Origin: Amphiduros pacificus
Lineage: Eukaryota > Annelida > Polychaeta > Phyllodocida > Hesionidae
DNA: 64,000 bases
Assembly: GCA_949316495.1 (NCBI GenBank)
Contig: OX439010.1
Span: 22,263,766-22,327,765, forward strand
Direction of reading: 5' to 3'
Below the pieces are notes generated by a model, which saw only the letters and a program-made list of their open reading frames with translations, searched no databases and was not told where the DNA came from. Both the position numbers and the translations under genes were made by a program. Positions within the stretch are counted from its first letter, which is position 1; each line of letters begins with the position of its first letter. Shown one piece after another: positions 50,607 to 61,980 of the stretch.

Positions 50607-52364
50607 GACTTCAAATTTATTGTTACAGTAGCCATATGGATTGTTCATTATTTTCACAAAAATATTTGAAACTTGTGATATATTATAAAGTTTATCCCAT
50701 GATATAATGGTAAATAAATATATGTACACAAGTATGAAATGCTTTGTAAAAAGTTAGTTATGATTGTTTTGCCAATTCAACTGCATACTACATGGGCTCA
50801 TTGCCTGTATTGGAAATTTTTTGTGAATATGGAGAACAATGGAGATACCTTACATTTGTTTCAGTACCCTAGCTCGAGTATGACCGACATTATTTGTATT
50901 AAATTGTTGTACAGTAGAGTCTGAAGAGTACGCAATATTATATCGCGAGATTAGTGGCGATACATCACAATCTAACGGCAATAAAAATCCCATAAAACTG
51001 TCAAGACTTTTCTACCTTCTCTTTATTGGAGGTTTAAAGCTTTACAACGGGGATCCTCTTTCGTCATCAAACATAAATCACAGTAGGCAAGCACCCACTT
51101 TTGACTGTGATGTGAATTGCATTTCCAGCATTCTTGTTTTCTTTTGATGGATGAAAATTCTATCCTTGCCTGGCATTCCAACATTTACTTCTAAATTAAT
51201 ATCTTTTTTTTTTTCATTTAATAACTTTCCTGTGAGCATGTCATATTTTTCGTTTTATGTTATTTTTCTTTCAACATATTATCAAAGAAAATTTTCACTT
51301 AAAGAAAAATGTTTCACATTAAATTGCCTTTTTCTAAGGTTATCATAAAAATTAGATTATTTTGTTTAAATGAATATGCATGTTTCAGTGGTCATGATAT
51401 ACAAGATATAAACATCATATGCTTTCTGTTAAAAACTTTAACACCTAAAGTTCTCATATTTCTTATATGAATGTTGAACATGCTTGTTTTCAGTCTAAGT
51501 TCTTGGGTTAAAATCAATATTGGTTTATTTTCAAGGAATCACTTAATATATCCTGATTCCCAAAAGAATATTCCATAAAAGCTGTGTTACATAAAGTCAT
51601 GAAAGTCATAAGTATGAGGGTTAAGCAGTGAAAGATTAAAGTCATTATCATTTCACACTGATTTGGGTAATGGTGTAATATGCAACCCCTCAAGACATGC
51701 CATTACTCTTCATGCTTAGATACTGCACCGTACCAATGTGAACACTTTTGATGTGGTGCACATGTGCAGCACTCATATAGTATGTCAATGAAGGTGTTCA
51801 GCAGATGGTTATCGGCCCAAAAATATTGTAATGATCTTTGGCTAAAATAACAATATTTAAAAAAAATAAAATTCTAAATAGATCATGAATCATTTATAGT
51901 GAAATATTCAGAATATTTATATTCTTTCAGAAAATTAACATATTTCATCAGATCCTGCATATTTAATTAATGATAAAGAACCTGTATTTGTTCAGAATCA
52001 TTTTTGTTTTCAAAATACATGATCATGAGACAGAAATAGTTTCATTAAATAAAGGTTTATAACAACAGCTTCATCTGTCTTGATTTTGAAAATTTCATCA
52101 TTGGGCAAATAATTCTGAAATCAATTCGGAACTCAAAATTAAATGTATTTGACCCTTGATTTTCATTAGTGTTTTGATCATTGTAATAGTGGTATGAATA
52201 ATTGGCCTGGGAGGCCCCCACGAAGACTAATACTTATTGCTGGCAACAAGACATATTTCATTTGCCTCCTGGGAATTTTTGAAGATAAGCCTAATTCTAA
52301 TGACTCATGGTAATTCTAAGTTGATTAATTGAAGGTATTCCATAGTGTATACTGCTGAGTGTAT
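50607..52364. other. AT-rich intergenic DNA
   Basis: No gene, RNA or repeat that I can support. Confidence 0.4.
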
Positions 52365-52930
52365 ACTGCTGAGTGATGGACTGTTCAGTGATGAAGAGGG
52401 TCATAGAGTGGTGAAGGAGGGACAGACCAGCAATAAGGGAGAGGGTCACATAGTGGTGAGGGAGGGACAGTCCAGTAATGAGGGGGGAGATTGTCATATA
52501 GTGGTGAGGGATGGGCAGTTCAATGATGAGGGATAGGGTCAGAGTGGTGAAGGAGGGACACTCTAGTGAGGGAAAGTGTCACATTGTGGTGAGGGAGGGA
52601 CAGTTCAGTGGTGAGGGAGGGACAGTCCAATGGTGAGGGAGAGGGTCATATAGTGGTGAGGAATGGACATTCTAGTGATGAAGGAGAGGGTCATTTAGTA
52701 GTGAGGGATGGACATTGTAGTGAGGGTGAGGGTCGCTCAGTGCTGAGGGAAAGAAAGTCCATTGATTAGGGATACGATTACACAGTGGTGAGAGGTGAAC
52801 AGGCCAGAAATGAAGGAGAGGATCTCATACTGTTGAGGGGTGGACAGTCCAGTGATGAGGGAGTGGCTCATATAGTGGTGAGGGATAAACAGGCCAGTAG
52901 TGAAGGAGAGGGTCACAGTGCAAAGACTTT
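52365..52930. repeat. Degenerate 40-45-bp G-rich minisatellite
   Basis: Variants of GAGGGTCACATAGTGGTGAGG followed by GAGGGACAGTCCAGTGATGA recur about 13 times with many substitutions and length changes. The strong purine-strand bias explains the small ORFs seen on both strands. Confidence 0.8.
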
Positions 52931-53459
52931 GACAGAACATTATTTAAGGATGGGTTTTTTTGCACAGAAGATGTTAAATTAATAAAGGAAGCATGTAAAA
53001 GTGTCCCGCAGATAACAGGATAAGTCTTTGTATCAAGTGATTATTGTCAGAATGCTACACTGTGGAAACAATTAAGTCACATGTTAATGTGGTGTTAAGT
53101 TGCAGGTTGTGGATATAGTACACTGACCACAGATGGGTGGTCAAAGAGGATATGGGGAGGGGGGCAGGAGTGGCATTCAGGCAGGCTGCTGGTAAATTTA
53201 GATATCACAGGTGGCAGGGGATCACACCCACTGAATGAAATTTGTGAACCTGACCCATTCTCCTTGTGGAGTTGGGCAGCACATATTTCATCATCACATT
53301 TAAGGTCTTTTTGCAGATTTTTACAATTCAATAAATTATAATTTCAGCATTCATATGGTGATCATTTTGTCTACCAATCTTGTTAAAAGTTAGCATTTCA
53401 TAATGTCTTCGCGTCTGATTGTGAAAACACCTTATACATTACTGTAAAACATTTTATCA

Positions 53460-55790
53460 TGATATGAATCTGAGAGATATCGTTGCCTGGATCTTTACCT
53501 CTGAATAGTTACATGTCTGTAGTTTGATGTGCAGTGTTAATGCTAAATATTCATTGCACAGTTATTTGCTAATTTTGAATTATTTCTTTATTAAGACAGA
53601 GCTCATAGATGCCATTTTCAGTAGTAGCACATCATTGTATGCTGTGATAAAATGTTTTTTTTTTTTAATTTTGATAAAACATGGCTGAAATTGATTTCAT
53701 TGCATCTACATACCTGGGGATGAAATCACAAGATTCAAGATTCAAGATTCAAAACATCTTTATTAAATAAATTGGGGATGAAATCACAAGATTCAAGATT
53801 CAAAACATCTTTATTAAATGATTTTGAATAATTTCTCAATTAAGACAGAGCTCATAGATGCCACTTTCAGTAGTCGCACACCATTTTATGCTGTGATACA
53901 ATAGACTTTTTCTAAATTATGATAAAACATGGCTGAAATTTTTCATATTTCATTGTGTCTACATACCTACAAGGATGAAAGTACACAAATATATTGCCCT
54001 CAAACAGTCTTAACATGATATGAGTCTTCGATATGTGAAAATTGATGCCTGGTCACACTATCAAACTGGAATATCAGCTCTATATGAGACATTATGAGAT
54101 ATATAGAAAGGATCTTGATCTCTAAATAGTTACATGTCTGTTGTTTGTTGTGCACTGTTAATACTAAATATTCATTGCAAGTATTTGAGGATTTTGAATT
54201 ATTTCTCCATTGAGACAGAGCTCATAGATACCATTTTTAATAGTTGCACACCACTTTATGCTGTGATACAATGGAACTTTTTGAGATTTTGATAAAACAT
54301 AGCTGAAATTGTTATTATCTTTTTTTGTATACATACATACCTGAATATAAACCTACCAACATATATTGCCTGTAAAACAGTCTTTTTGTGATATGAGTTA
54401 GAAAGATGTTAAAATTGATGCCTTGTGTCATTTTAAGTGGTTGCACATCATTTTATGCTGTGATACAATGAATCTTTTTGAAATTTTGATAAAATATGGC
54501 TGAAATTGTCCATATTGCATTGTGTCTACATACCCGAGGATAAAATCCCTGAAATAGATTGCCTACAGAACAGTTTTATTGTGATATGAGCCCAAGAGAT
54601 GTTAAAATTGATGTCTGCTCATGCTTTCAAACTGAAATATCAGCTCTATATGAGACATTATAGGACATGTAGATAAGATATTGAACTCTGAATAGTGAAA
54701 TGTACAATAATAATATTAGATAGTCATTGCACAGTTATTTGAGGATTTTGAATTATTTCTTTACTAAGACAGAGCTCAAAGATACCATTTTTCAGTAGTC
54801 GCACATCATTTTATGCTGTGAAGTAATGAATATTTTTGAAATTTTGATAAAATATGGCTGAAATTGTTCATATTACATTATGTCTACATACCTGAGGATA
54901 TAATTACCAATATACATTGCCTACAGGACAGATTTATTGTGATATGAGCCCAAGAGATGTTAAAATTGATGCCTGGTCATGCTATGAAACTGAAATATCA
55001 GCTCTATATGAGACATTATAAGGAATATGGATAAGATATTGACCTTTAAATATTGAAATGTTAAATGTTAATACTAAATACTCCTTGCACAGCTATTTAA
55101 GGATTTTGAATTTTTTTTTCTTAAAACAGAGCTCATAGATGTCATTTTCAGTAGTCACACACCATTTTATGCTGTGATACAATGGAATTTAAATTCTGAA
55201 ACTGTTATTATTTTCTTTTGTATACATATCTGAGGATAAAATTATTGCCTGCAAAACTATCTTATTGTGATTTGAATCTGAAAGATCTAAAAATTGATAC
55301 CTGATGTCATTCTCAGTGCCATTGCCTTCAAAACAGTCTTTTCATGATATTGTAGTATGAGTCTTCGATATGTGAAAATTGATGCCTGGTCACACTATCA
55401 AACTGGAATATCAGCTCAATATGACACATTATGAGATATATAGAAAGGATCTTGACCTCTAAATAGTAACATGTATGTTGTTTGATGTGCACTGTAAATA
55501 CTAAATATTCATTGTACAGTTATTTGCAGATTTTGAATTATTTCTCTAAGTCAGCTCATAGATGCAATTTTTCAGTAGTCGCACACCAACTTATGCTATG
55601 ATGCAATGAAATCTTTTGAAATTTTGATAAAACATGGCTGTTCATATTTCACTGTGTCTGCAGAACAGGTTTATTGTGATATGAGTTTATTGTGATATGT
55701 TAAAGCTGATGTCTGGTCATGATATCAAACTGAATTATCAGCTTTATATGCGACATTACAGGGAATATACTTCAGATATTGACCTCATGT
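53460..55790. repeat. Long-period degenerate tandem repeat (about 250-550 bp units)
   Basis: The words GATTTTGAATTATTTCT, AGACAGAGCTCATAGATGCC, CGCACACCATTTTATGCTGTGA, AACATGGCTGAAATTG and CTGAAATATCAGCTCTATATG recur in the same order about six times. Anchors for the first word lie near 53575, 53822, 54193, 54748, 55107 and 55535. A short direct duplication with GATTCAAGATTCAA and AACATCTTTATTAAAT lies at about 53730-53820. No ORF or known family recognised. Confidence 0.75.
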
Positions 55791-55793
55791 AAT

Positions 55794-57045
55794 AACAATA
55801 ATAATAATAATAATAATAAATTTCTATAGCACCATTTCAGACCAGGTCTGCTCATAGCGCTTTTGAAGATAATGTTCTCTGTATAGATGAGTTTTTAATT
55901 GCTGTTTAAAGCATTCAATAGTCTTAGCATTTTTTATTTCCAGGGGCAGAGCATTCCATGTCCTCGGCACATATACAGCAAAAGCCCGATCCCCATATGT
56001 TTTTGAGTTAGGAATTATATATTCATTGTTTTCATTAGATCTAAGATTTTCCTCTCCGGTTTTTGGTTTTAATAATTTATTTAGATAACTAGGGGCAAAG
56101 CCATTTTGTATCTTCCAGGTTAATAAGGCAATCTTGAAATCAATCCTAGTAGCCAGTGCAGATCTATCAGTTTTTGTGTAATATGGTCTCTTTTCTTTAG
56201 CTTACCTACAACCCTAGCTGCTGCATTTTGTAGCTTTTGCAGTTTTCTCGTACATGCACCCTCTTATTCTGGCCAGATTTCTGACATGATAAAAACCATT
56301 TTTACAGATTTTTTAAATTTGTTCTTTCATAGCTAATTCCTGATTGAAGATTATGCCTAGATCCTCAACTTTGCTTGATCTAGGAATTTCAGAAGAACCA
56401 ACTGTGATTTTTTCAGGCATATTTTTATTTTTTAAGTCACAAATTTTTCCACAAATCAACATTTCTGTTTTTCCATCATTAATCTTCATTTTATTATCTT
56501 GCAAGAAGGTTCTTATTTTACTTATACACTCTTCTATTTCCTTTGTAGATTTTTTCATCCCATCATGTGATTTTGGATCCAGCGAGATGTATACCTGAGT
56601 GTCATTAGCATAGAAATGGTGCCTTAAATCATATTGCCGAATCAAATCTGCTAGTGGTTCCATATATGTTGTGAACAGAATAGGACCCAGTATGGAACCC
56701 TGGGGAACGCCATAATTAATATTCATATTTTCCAATCTTTTTCCGTCAATGGTAACACATCGCTTTCTTTTTGATAGGTATGATTTGAACCATTTTAGTG
56801 CCGTGCCTCCAATGCCACATCTTTTTTCAAGCCTATTTATCAGAATGTTATGGTCAATAGTATCAAAGGCCGCAGATAGGTTAAGTAAAATAAGTCTTAT
56901 TGTTGTCAATATCCATTAATATATCATTTTGAACTTTCAGCAGGGCAGTCTCCGTGCTGTGAAATTCCTTGTATGCCAACTGGAACATATTCAGAATGTC
57001 ATTTCTCACCAAATGTCCAACAAATTGTTTTGCTACTGCCCTTTT
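55794..57045 (-). mobile_element. CR1/L2-like LINE, RT part, with (AAT)n 3' tail
   Basis: Minus strand: the 3' tail is the (AAT)n tract at 55794-55820. The RT palm is open at 56313-56909 (LLNLSAAFDTIDHNI, YGVPQGSILGPILFTTYMEP, FYANDTQVYI). The catalytic box reads Y-A-N-D instead of Y-A-D-D, so a catalytic Asp is lost. The thumb and C-terminus (56312-55820) are broken by stops. The right end stops at about 57045, where the next LINE's (AAT)n tail begins. Similar to the LINE at 38.5-40.9 kb. Confidence 0.87.
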
Positions 57046-57090
57046 AATAATAATAATAATAATAATAATAATAGTAATAAAAATAATAAT

Positions 57091-57179
<89 letters not shown>

Positions 57180-57212
57180 TTTAATAATAATAATAATAAT
57201 AATAATAATAGA
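57040..57212. repeat. (AAT)n microsatellite tract
   Basis: About 170 bp of AAT repeats with a few interruptions, interpreted as the expanded 3' tail of the minus-strand LINE to its right. It yields a poly-Asn ORF that is not a gene. Confidence 0.95.
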
Positions 57213-58153
57213 CTTCTATAGCCCTATTTCAGACCAGGTCTGTTTATGGCACTTGCGTAAGTAATGTTTTCTAAATAAATGAGTCATCAGTTGCTTTTTA
57301 AAGCAGTTTATCGTTTACAGTTTTTCACCGTAGGGGGCAAGGCATTCCAGATTTTTGGCGCATATGATGCAAAAGCCCTATCGCCGTATGTTCTCAAATT
57401 AGTTTTGGGAATTATGCATTCATTTTTAAGCGCAGATCTGAGATTTTTGTCACTCGTTTTAATTTTCAACAAGTTATTTAGATACTCAGGGGCCATACCA
57501 TTTTGTATTTTCCACGTTAGCAGAGCAATCTTAAAATCGATCCTCGCTTCAACAGGCAGCCAATGCAGGTCCATCAGTTTTTTGTCATATGGTCCCTCCT
57601 ATTTAATTTCCCTACTACTCTAGCTGCCGCATTTTGAAGTTTTTGGAGTTTTGCCAGTTCACACTGGGGCAGACCAGTCAGTAGAGAATTACCATAGTCC
57701 AGTGTCGAAGTAATGAATGCATGGGCAAGTGTGTTGAAGTCTTTTCATCAATGCATCCCCTAATTCTCGCCAAATCTTTTTAATTTGGGGTTTCATCAAT
57801 AGCTCCTGGTCTATAAGAACCCCTAGATCCCTAACCTTTCCTGATCTAGAGATGTCAGAGGATCCAACCCTAATTTTCACTGGGATATTTTTATTGCTGA
57901 TGTCCCTCTTCTTCCCACAGATCAGCATCTCAGTTTTTCCATAATTCAACTTTATTTTATTTATGAGTAGAAATTTCCTAATTTCATCTATACATTTTTC
58001 CATCTCCTCAGTAGATGATTTTATTTCAGATATTGACTTCGGGTCTAGACTAATGTATATCTGCGTATCGTCAGCGTATACATGGTGTTTTAGACCATAC
58101 TTATCAATTAAGTCTATCAGGGGTTACATATATGCCGTAAACAAAATAGGGCC
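57213..58153 (-). mobile_element. Second CR1/L2-like LINE fragment, inserted in the first
   Basis: Minus strand: C-terminal RT block (LHWLPVEARIDFKIALLTWK, GDRAFASYAPKIWNALPP; 57574-57308) and palm (KHHVYADDTQIYISLDPKS; about 58110-57690), with frame breaks between. It ends abruptly at about 58153 inside GPILF, where a plus-strand LINE begins, so the 5' half is missing here. Confidence 0.83.
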
Positions 58154-58384
58154 TACAAAAAAGTAATCTTATATGGCGGTGACAGGTGGCAACTAGTGAG
58201 AGCTCTCTGCAATAGTACACATTACACATGTTTGGACAGTAGAAACAGTGCAAAAAATGTGCAGACATTGAGATTACCTTACATAGATCAATTTGTGAAA
58301 CTTTTACAGAAGAATGGCAAGTGGAAGAGGTAAAAAGGGACAAAAACCCTTGAAAATGATGATTCTCAGACAAATTTTTGAGAT

Positions 58385-59444
58385 ATGAACAACTCACTTA
58401 AGGAGCTTAAGTCCACACTGGACTGCCTTATCACCAAAGTGGATTGTGTTGACACTAGCCAAAAGCAGACCAATGACTCACTGGAGCATATCAAACAGTC
58501 AATTGAGTTATGTAATACAAATGTCAAGCAAGCCATGGAGCGAAGCCAACAAAATAGTAAACAGATCAATAACCTTGTGGCTGCCTTGGACAAAGAGAGA
58601 CTTGAAAAGGCCAAATTAAACTCTTATGTGGGAAAGCTGCAAGACAGACTAGTCCAGATTGAATCTCAATCAAGAAGAGATAATCTTTTGATTGATGGAT
58701 TAAGTGAGTCAGATCCTGAAAATTGTGAGGAACTTATAAAGTCTTTCTTCAAAACTAAACTGCAATTGGACAATATTGATGACATTAAAATAGTACGCTG
58801 CCACAGATTAGGCCCAAAGAAGCGAGGATCACCTAGACCGCGCACCATGATCATGAAGTTGGTATGGAGATCGTACGAGGGTGTGGCAAGCCAGAAGGAA
58901 ACTCCAGGGATCCAATATCTTCATCAATGAGGATTTCCCCAAGGAGATACAGGATAGAAGGAGAGTGTTAAGGCCCATTCTCAAAAAAGCTAAGTCACTT
59001 GGCATGGAAGCATATCTCAGCGTAGACGCTCTCACCATTCAGGGCATCCGCTATTCAACCAATGACTCGAAGAGACTTCCACCGAACCTTGATCCAGCAA
59101 AGATAGCTACCCCACAGATTGGAGATGTTTTTGCCTTCTTTGGTGGCCAGTCTCCACTCAGCAACTTCCATGTTTGCCATTTTGAAGTGAATGGATTACA
59201 ATTTGACCGTGAGGAAAGACATTACACTTGGGAGAAGGCTGACTTCATAAATCGCAATGACTATAAAGAAACTATTATGCGTGCCCAGTCACCAAGGGAT
59301 GTAAACCAACTTGGTAAGAAACTAAATAAACTTATTATGGCTGGATTTGTGTTGTTATCAGATAGGACAGTTAGAACCTACTGTGATTTATTATTGAGGA
59401 TTGCCAGGATTAATTCATATTTTATTATGTACCTTTACCCATAA
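58385..59444 (+). CDS. LINE ORF1: coiled coil, L1-type RNA-binding regions, partial NADAR domain
   Basis: Frame 1 (58385-58930) begins MNNSLKELKSTLDCL. It has a long Gln/Lys/Glu-rich coiled coil (about residues 1-100), then DNLLIDGLSE and VRCHRLGPKKRGS, which resemble the RRM-like region of L1 ORF1p. A frameshift near 58870-58885 moves coding to another frame, open to 59444. There VWQARRKLQGSNIFINEDFP and ILKKAKSLGMEAYLSV match the L1 ORF1p C-terminal domain. At 59130-59330 follows GDVFAFFGGQSPLSNF, then EERHYTWEKADFIN and PRDVNQLGKKL, the pattern of the N-terminal half of a NADAR (YbiA-like, ADP-ribose-related) domain. Its second half is not recognisable, so it is partial. ORF1p binds element RNA in related LINEs; the role of NADAR here is unknown. 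Confidence 0.7.
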
Positions 59445-60071
59445 AGAATATAATAATGGTCACTCCCAACAACTATTGCAAAATAGTTAACCCCAGTGCC
59501 CATTGAAGCATGGACTTCACCTGTTCTAGAATATACCCTTATCCCATGTAGTAAACATGGTAAGGTCAGCCTGTGCATGAGTTTTGACAATCTTGCTTGT
59601 ATATATATATATAATGTCTCAAGTTGTGTATTATGTGATGTTTAGTCAACCTGGCCAGAAGTCCACTTTCTGCCCTCAAACCCAGCTGTCAGACATTGCT
59701 GAAGCCTGTAATCATTGTAAGCTGCTTTAGTGTGACTACCTTCTTACAATGCACATATTGTTTATAATTATTTGATGCATGTGTATTTTGTTGTACTGTT
59801 GTGACATCATTAGCTTACACTAACCCAATATACTGCAATAATCATGTTCCCTTTCATCATTATATCACCATATCCCTTGTCATTCCATGTTGAAAAGCAT
59901 GTCATTCCTACAAAAGTGAACCCATTTAATTTAATCACTAACAATTTCATTCACATTGAGCTTGCAATTTTTGTATTTGTGTGGGTGGTCAAAGATTTAA
60001 ATCTTACTACTAAAAAATTGGTGGGGTAGGAATTGATCAATATAGAGCTGCTATTGGCTTACACCATATTC

Positions 60072-61172
60072 ATGGTTCTAAAAGAAAACTCCGGTCTGAG
60101 TTCTTTTGTATTTGATCAATTGCTGTCTCAGTGTGGTGATATTGAATCAAACCCTGGACCTTTAAGGGACCCGGTGCAAGGTGGTTATACCAATGTAAAT
60201 ATTGGCCATGCAAATGTGCGTAGCTTAACAGCCTCCATAGAAGATCCTAGTGATAGAAATAAGCATATTTGTAAGTTTGACCTTGTACGTAATCACATTT
60301 TATATTACAAATATGATATATTCAGAATATCTGAAACTTGGATTGATAGCACAACTCAGTTTGATTTATCAATTGATGGATATCATAAACCAATTCGGAG
60401 AGATTTTAATCGGCACCAAAGAGGCATTATGGTTTATATATCAAAATCTGCACCTGCTTTGAGAAGAGATGATTTAGAACCCTCCATAGCGGAGATAATA
60501 TGTGTCGAACTCCAGATAAGAAACAAAAAGATTCTTGTATGTAACTGTTACAGAGTCCAGGATTATGATATAGTGGACCTTTGTGCTGACATTGATACAA
60601 TTATTGATAAAGCCTCAGAGGAATTTGATGACATAATCTTCCTTGGTGACATGAATGCACGCAATCAACTTTTCTGGAATCAAGATATTACTAATACTGA
60701 AGGTCGTGCTCTTTACTCAGCCCTCAACTCGCTTGACTTTGACCAAATGATTCATAAACCCACTAGAATTGTAGGTGATACAAAGTCTTGTATTGACCTC
60801 ATATTCACCAATGACCCATACATATTTTCTGAGGTTGGCACACATGACAAAATTGCTGAAATTTGTGACCACCATCCTATTTTTGCTACCTTAAAATACT
60901 CTATCAAAAAGCCCAAGAGTTACCAAAGATGGGTTTGGAATTTTAAAAATGGAGATTTTGATAGATTTAGACAGCTGGTTTTGAATGCTCCTTGGGATAC
61001 ATGCTATGAAAGGAATAATGTAAATGTTACTGTTCATAATTGGGTTGAAATGTTTATGTCTTGTGCTGAGGCATGTATTCCCCACTATCAAGCAACTATT
61101 AGACCTGGTGATAAGGACTCTATGAACACCACCATTAGAAAAGCAATGACTAAACGAGATAGGATAGTATAA
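60072..61172 (+). CDS. LINE ORF2, 2A-like leader plus endonuclease
   Basis: The first in-frame ATG is at 60072 (366 aa); the open frame begins at 60033 with non-ATG codons. Residues about 19-30 read SQCGDIESNPGP, a match to the 2A consensus D-x-E-x-N-P-G|P, which causes ribosome skipping before the last Pro in known cases. The AP-endonuclease-like domain follows: GHANVRSLTASIED, ISETWID, FLGDMNARN, SCIDLIFTN and CDHHPIFATLKY. The GDMN, LIFTN and DHHP blocks are the catalytic signature. The protein stops after TTIRKAMTKRDRIV, where related elements pass into the RT linker, so it is cut. Confidence 0.85.
   Translation: MVLKENSGLSSFVFDQLLSQCGDIESNPGPLRDPVQGGYTNVNIGHANVRSLTASIEDPSDRNKHICKFDLVRNHILYYKYDIFRISETWIDSTTQFDLSIDGYHKPIRRDFNRHQRGIMVYISKSAPALRRDDLEPSIAEIICVELQIRNKKILVCNCYRVQDYDIVDLCADIDTIIDKASEEFDDIIFLGDMNARNQLFWNQDITNTEGRALYSALNSLDFDQMIHKPTRIVGDTKSCIDLIFTNDPYIFSEVGTHDKIAEICDHHPIFATLKYSIKKPKSYQRWVWNFKNGDFDRFRQLVLNAPWDTCYERNNVNVTVHNWVEMFMSCAEACIPHYQATIRPGDKDSMNTTIRKAMTKRDRIV
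60138..60161 (+). other. 2A-like ribosome-skipping motif
   Basis: Codes for D-I-E-S-N-P-G-P, fitting the D(V/I)ExNPGP consensus at every position. 2A-like sequences at the N-terminus of non-LTR retrotransposon ORF2 are established in several marine invertebrates. Confidence 0.85.
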
Positions 61173-61206
61173 AGGCGAGGATCCTAAGATGATCTGCGAC
61201 AACGAT

Positions 61207-61277
61207 CGCAGTCCCTACCAAGACCAACAACGGTTTCGATCACTTTGATCTCTTCAGTTGGATGGGGACTGACTGCG
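61207..61277 (-). ncRNA. Type I hammerhead ribozyme
   Basis: On the minus strand: stem I 5' side CGCAGU (61277-61272), CCC and CCAA; core CUGAAGA (61257-61251; the third-from-last core base, position 7, is tolerant); stem II GAUCA-AAG-UGAUC (61250-61238), perfectly paired; core GAA (61237-61235); stem III ACC-GUUGUU-GGU (61234-61223); then C17 at 61222, the predicted cleavage point; stem I 3' side UUGG, GGG and ACUGCG (61221-61207). All invariant core positions are present. The 3-bp stem III and an interrupted long stem I are as described for Penelope-like elements. Confidence 0.88.
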
Positions 61278-61980
61278 TTATCCTATGATTTGTTTATATA
61301 TGGAGCTTGAGGAGGTGCAGGCACCTCTGGAGGTGCTGCACCTCCCCTCATGGCGCCTCTGGAGCGGAGGTGTTTGTGGGTCACGTTACCTCATTGTGGA
61401 GGTGCTGTGAGGGACCCCCCACGAAGGGAGTTGCGTACAGTGTTATATGAGCGATATAATGTCTTTAAAACCACGTTTTGGTCGATTACGCTGATGTTTT
61501 TTGGGTTGTGTTTCGGTTTTTTGCACCAAAACGAATCATTTTGATTTGTTAAATAATTCTTTTTAAATTTACGGCCCCTCTCCCTTGAAGCTGCCAGACT
61601 AGTTCGTTTATTTTACGCTGCGTACAGCCCCGGCGCGGGGTAGGAATGTCCATTTTTTTAAACGAATTTCTGTTCCCGTGTCTTTCTTTTGTGAGCGACG
61701 GGGTTCTTTTCAGTAATATTAAACATAGGAAATATACCTTGATTTTGTTGGGTTCTTAGCCGGCTTTCTGGCCATTTCTTATTTGCGTATCTGTATTGTA
61801 CCTTTGTTGTATAATTAGATACTTTCCCGTCTATTTTGGCGGGATGGAGCGAGAACAAGAAGCTATTTTTTGTTGAGAAACATTTATTTTTGTTTCTGTG
61901 ATTTTTGATTCTCGTTTCTTATTTTTACATATGGTTCATAGTTTGTGTTGTTGAGATAGTTTTTGGTGATTAACAGCTGT
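61278..61980. other. Non-coding part of the Penelope-like element
   Basis: Contains a GC-richer patch with inverted AGGTGC/GCACCT words (61311-61400) that could fold into a hairpin. No ORF I can support. Confidence 0.35.

Larger units (their letters stand above)
58154..61172 (+). mobile_element. LINE with NADAR-bearing ORF1 and 2A-like ORF2, 3'-cut
   Basis: Plus-strand non-LTR element starting at about 58154 inside the previous LINE. It has ORF1 (58385-59444, one frameshift), an inter-ORF spacer of about 600 bp (59445-60071, no supported gene), and ORF2 starting with a 2A-like motif and an AP-type endonuclease, then ending at 61172. The RT is missing. The break coincides with the edge of a minus-strand Penelope-like element, so the RT part may lie beyond the window. 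Confidence 0.82.

Noticed and set aside
52297-52982. Small ORFs on both strands in the G-rich repeat
   Set aside because: They follow the purine-rich minisatellite and have no independent support.
56969-57184. Poly-Asn ORF
   Set aside because: Translation of an (AAT)n tract following a LINE tail.
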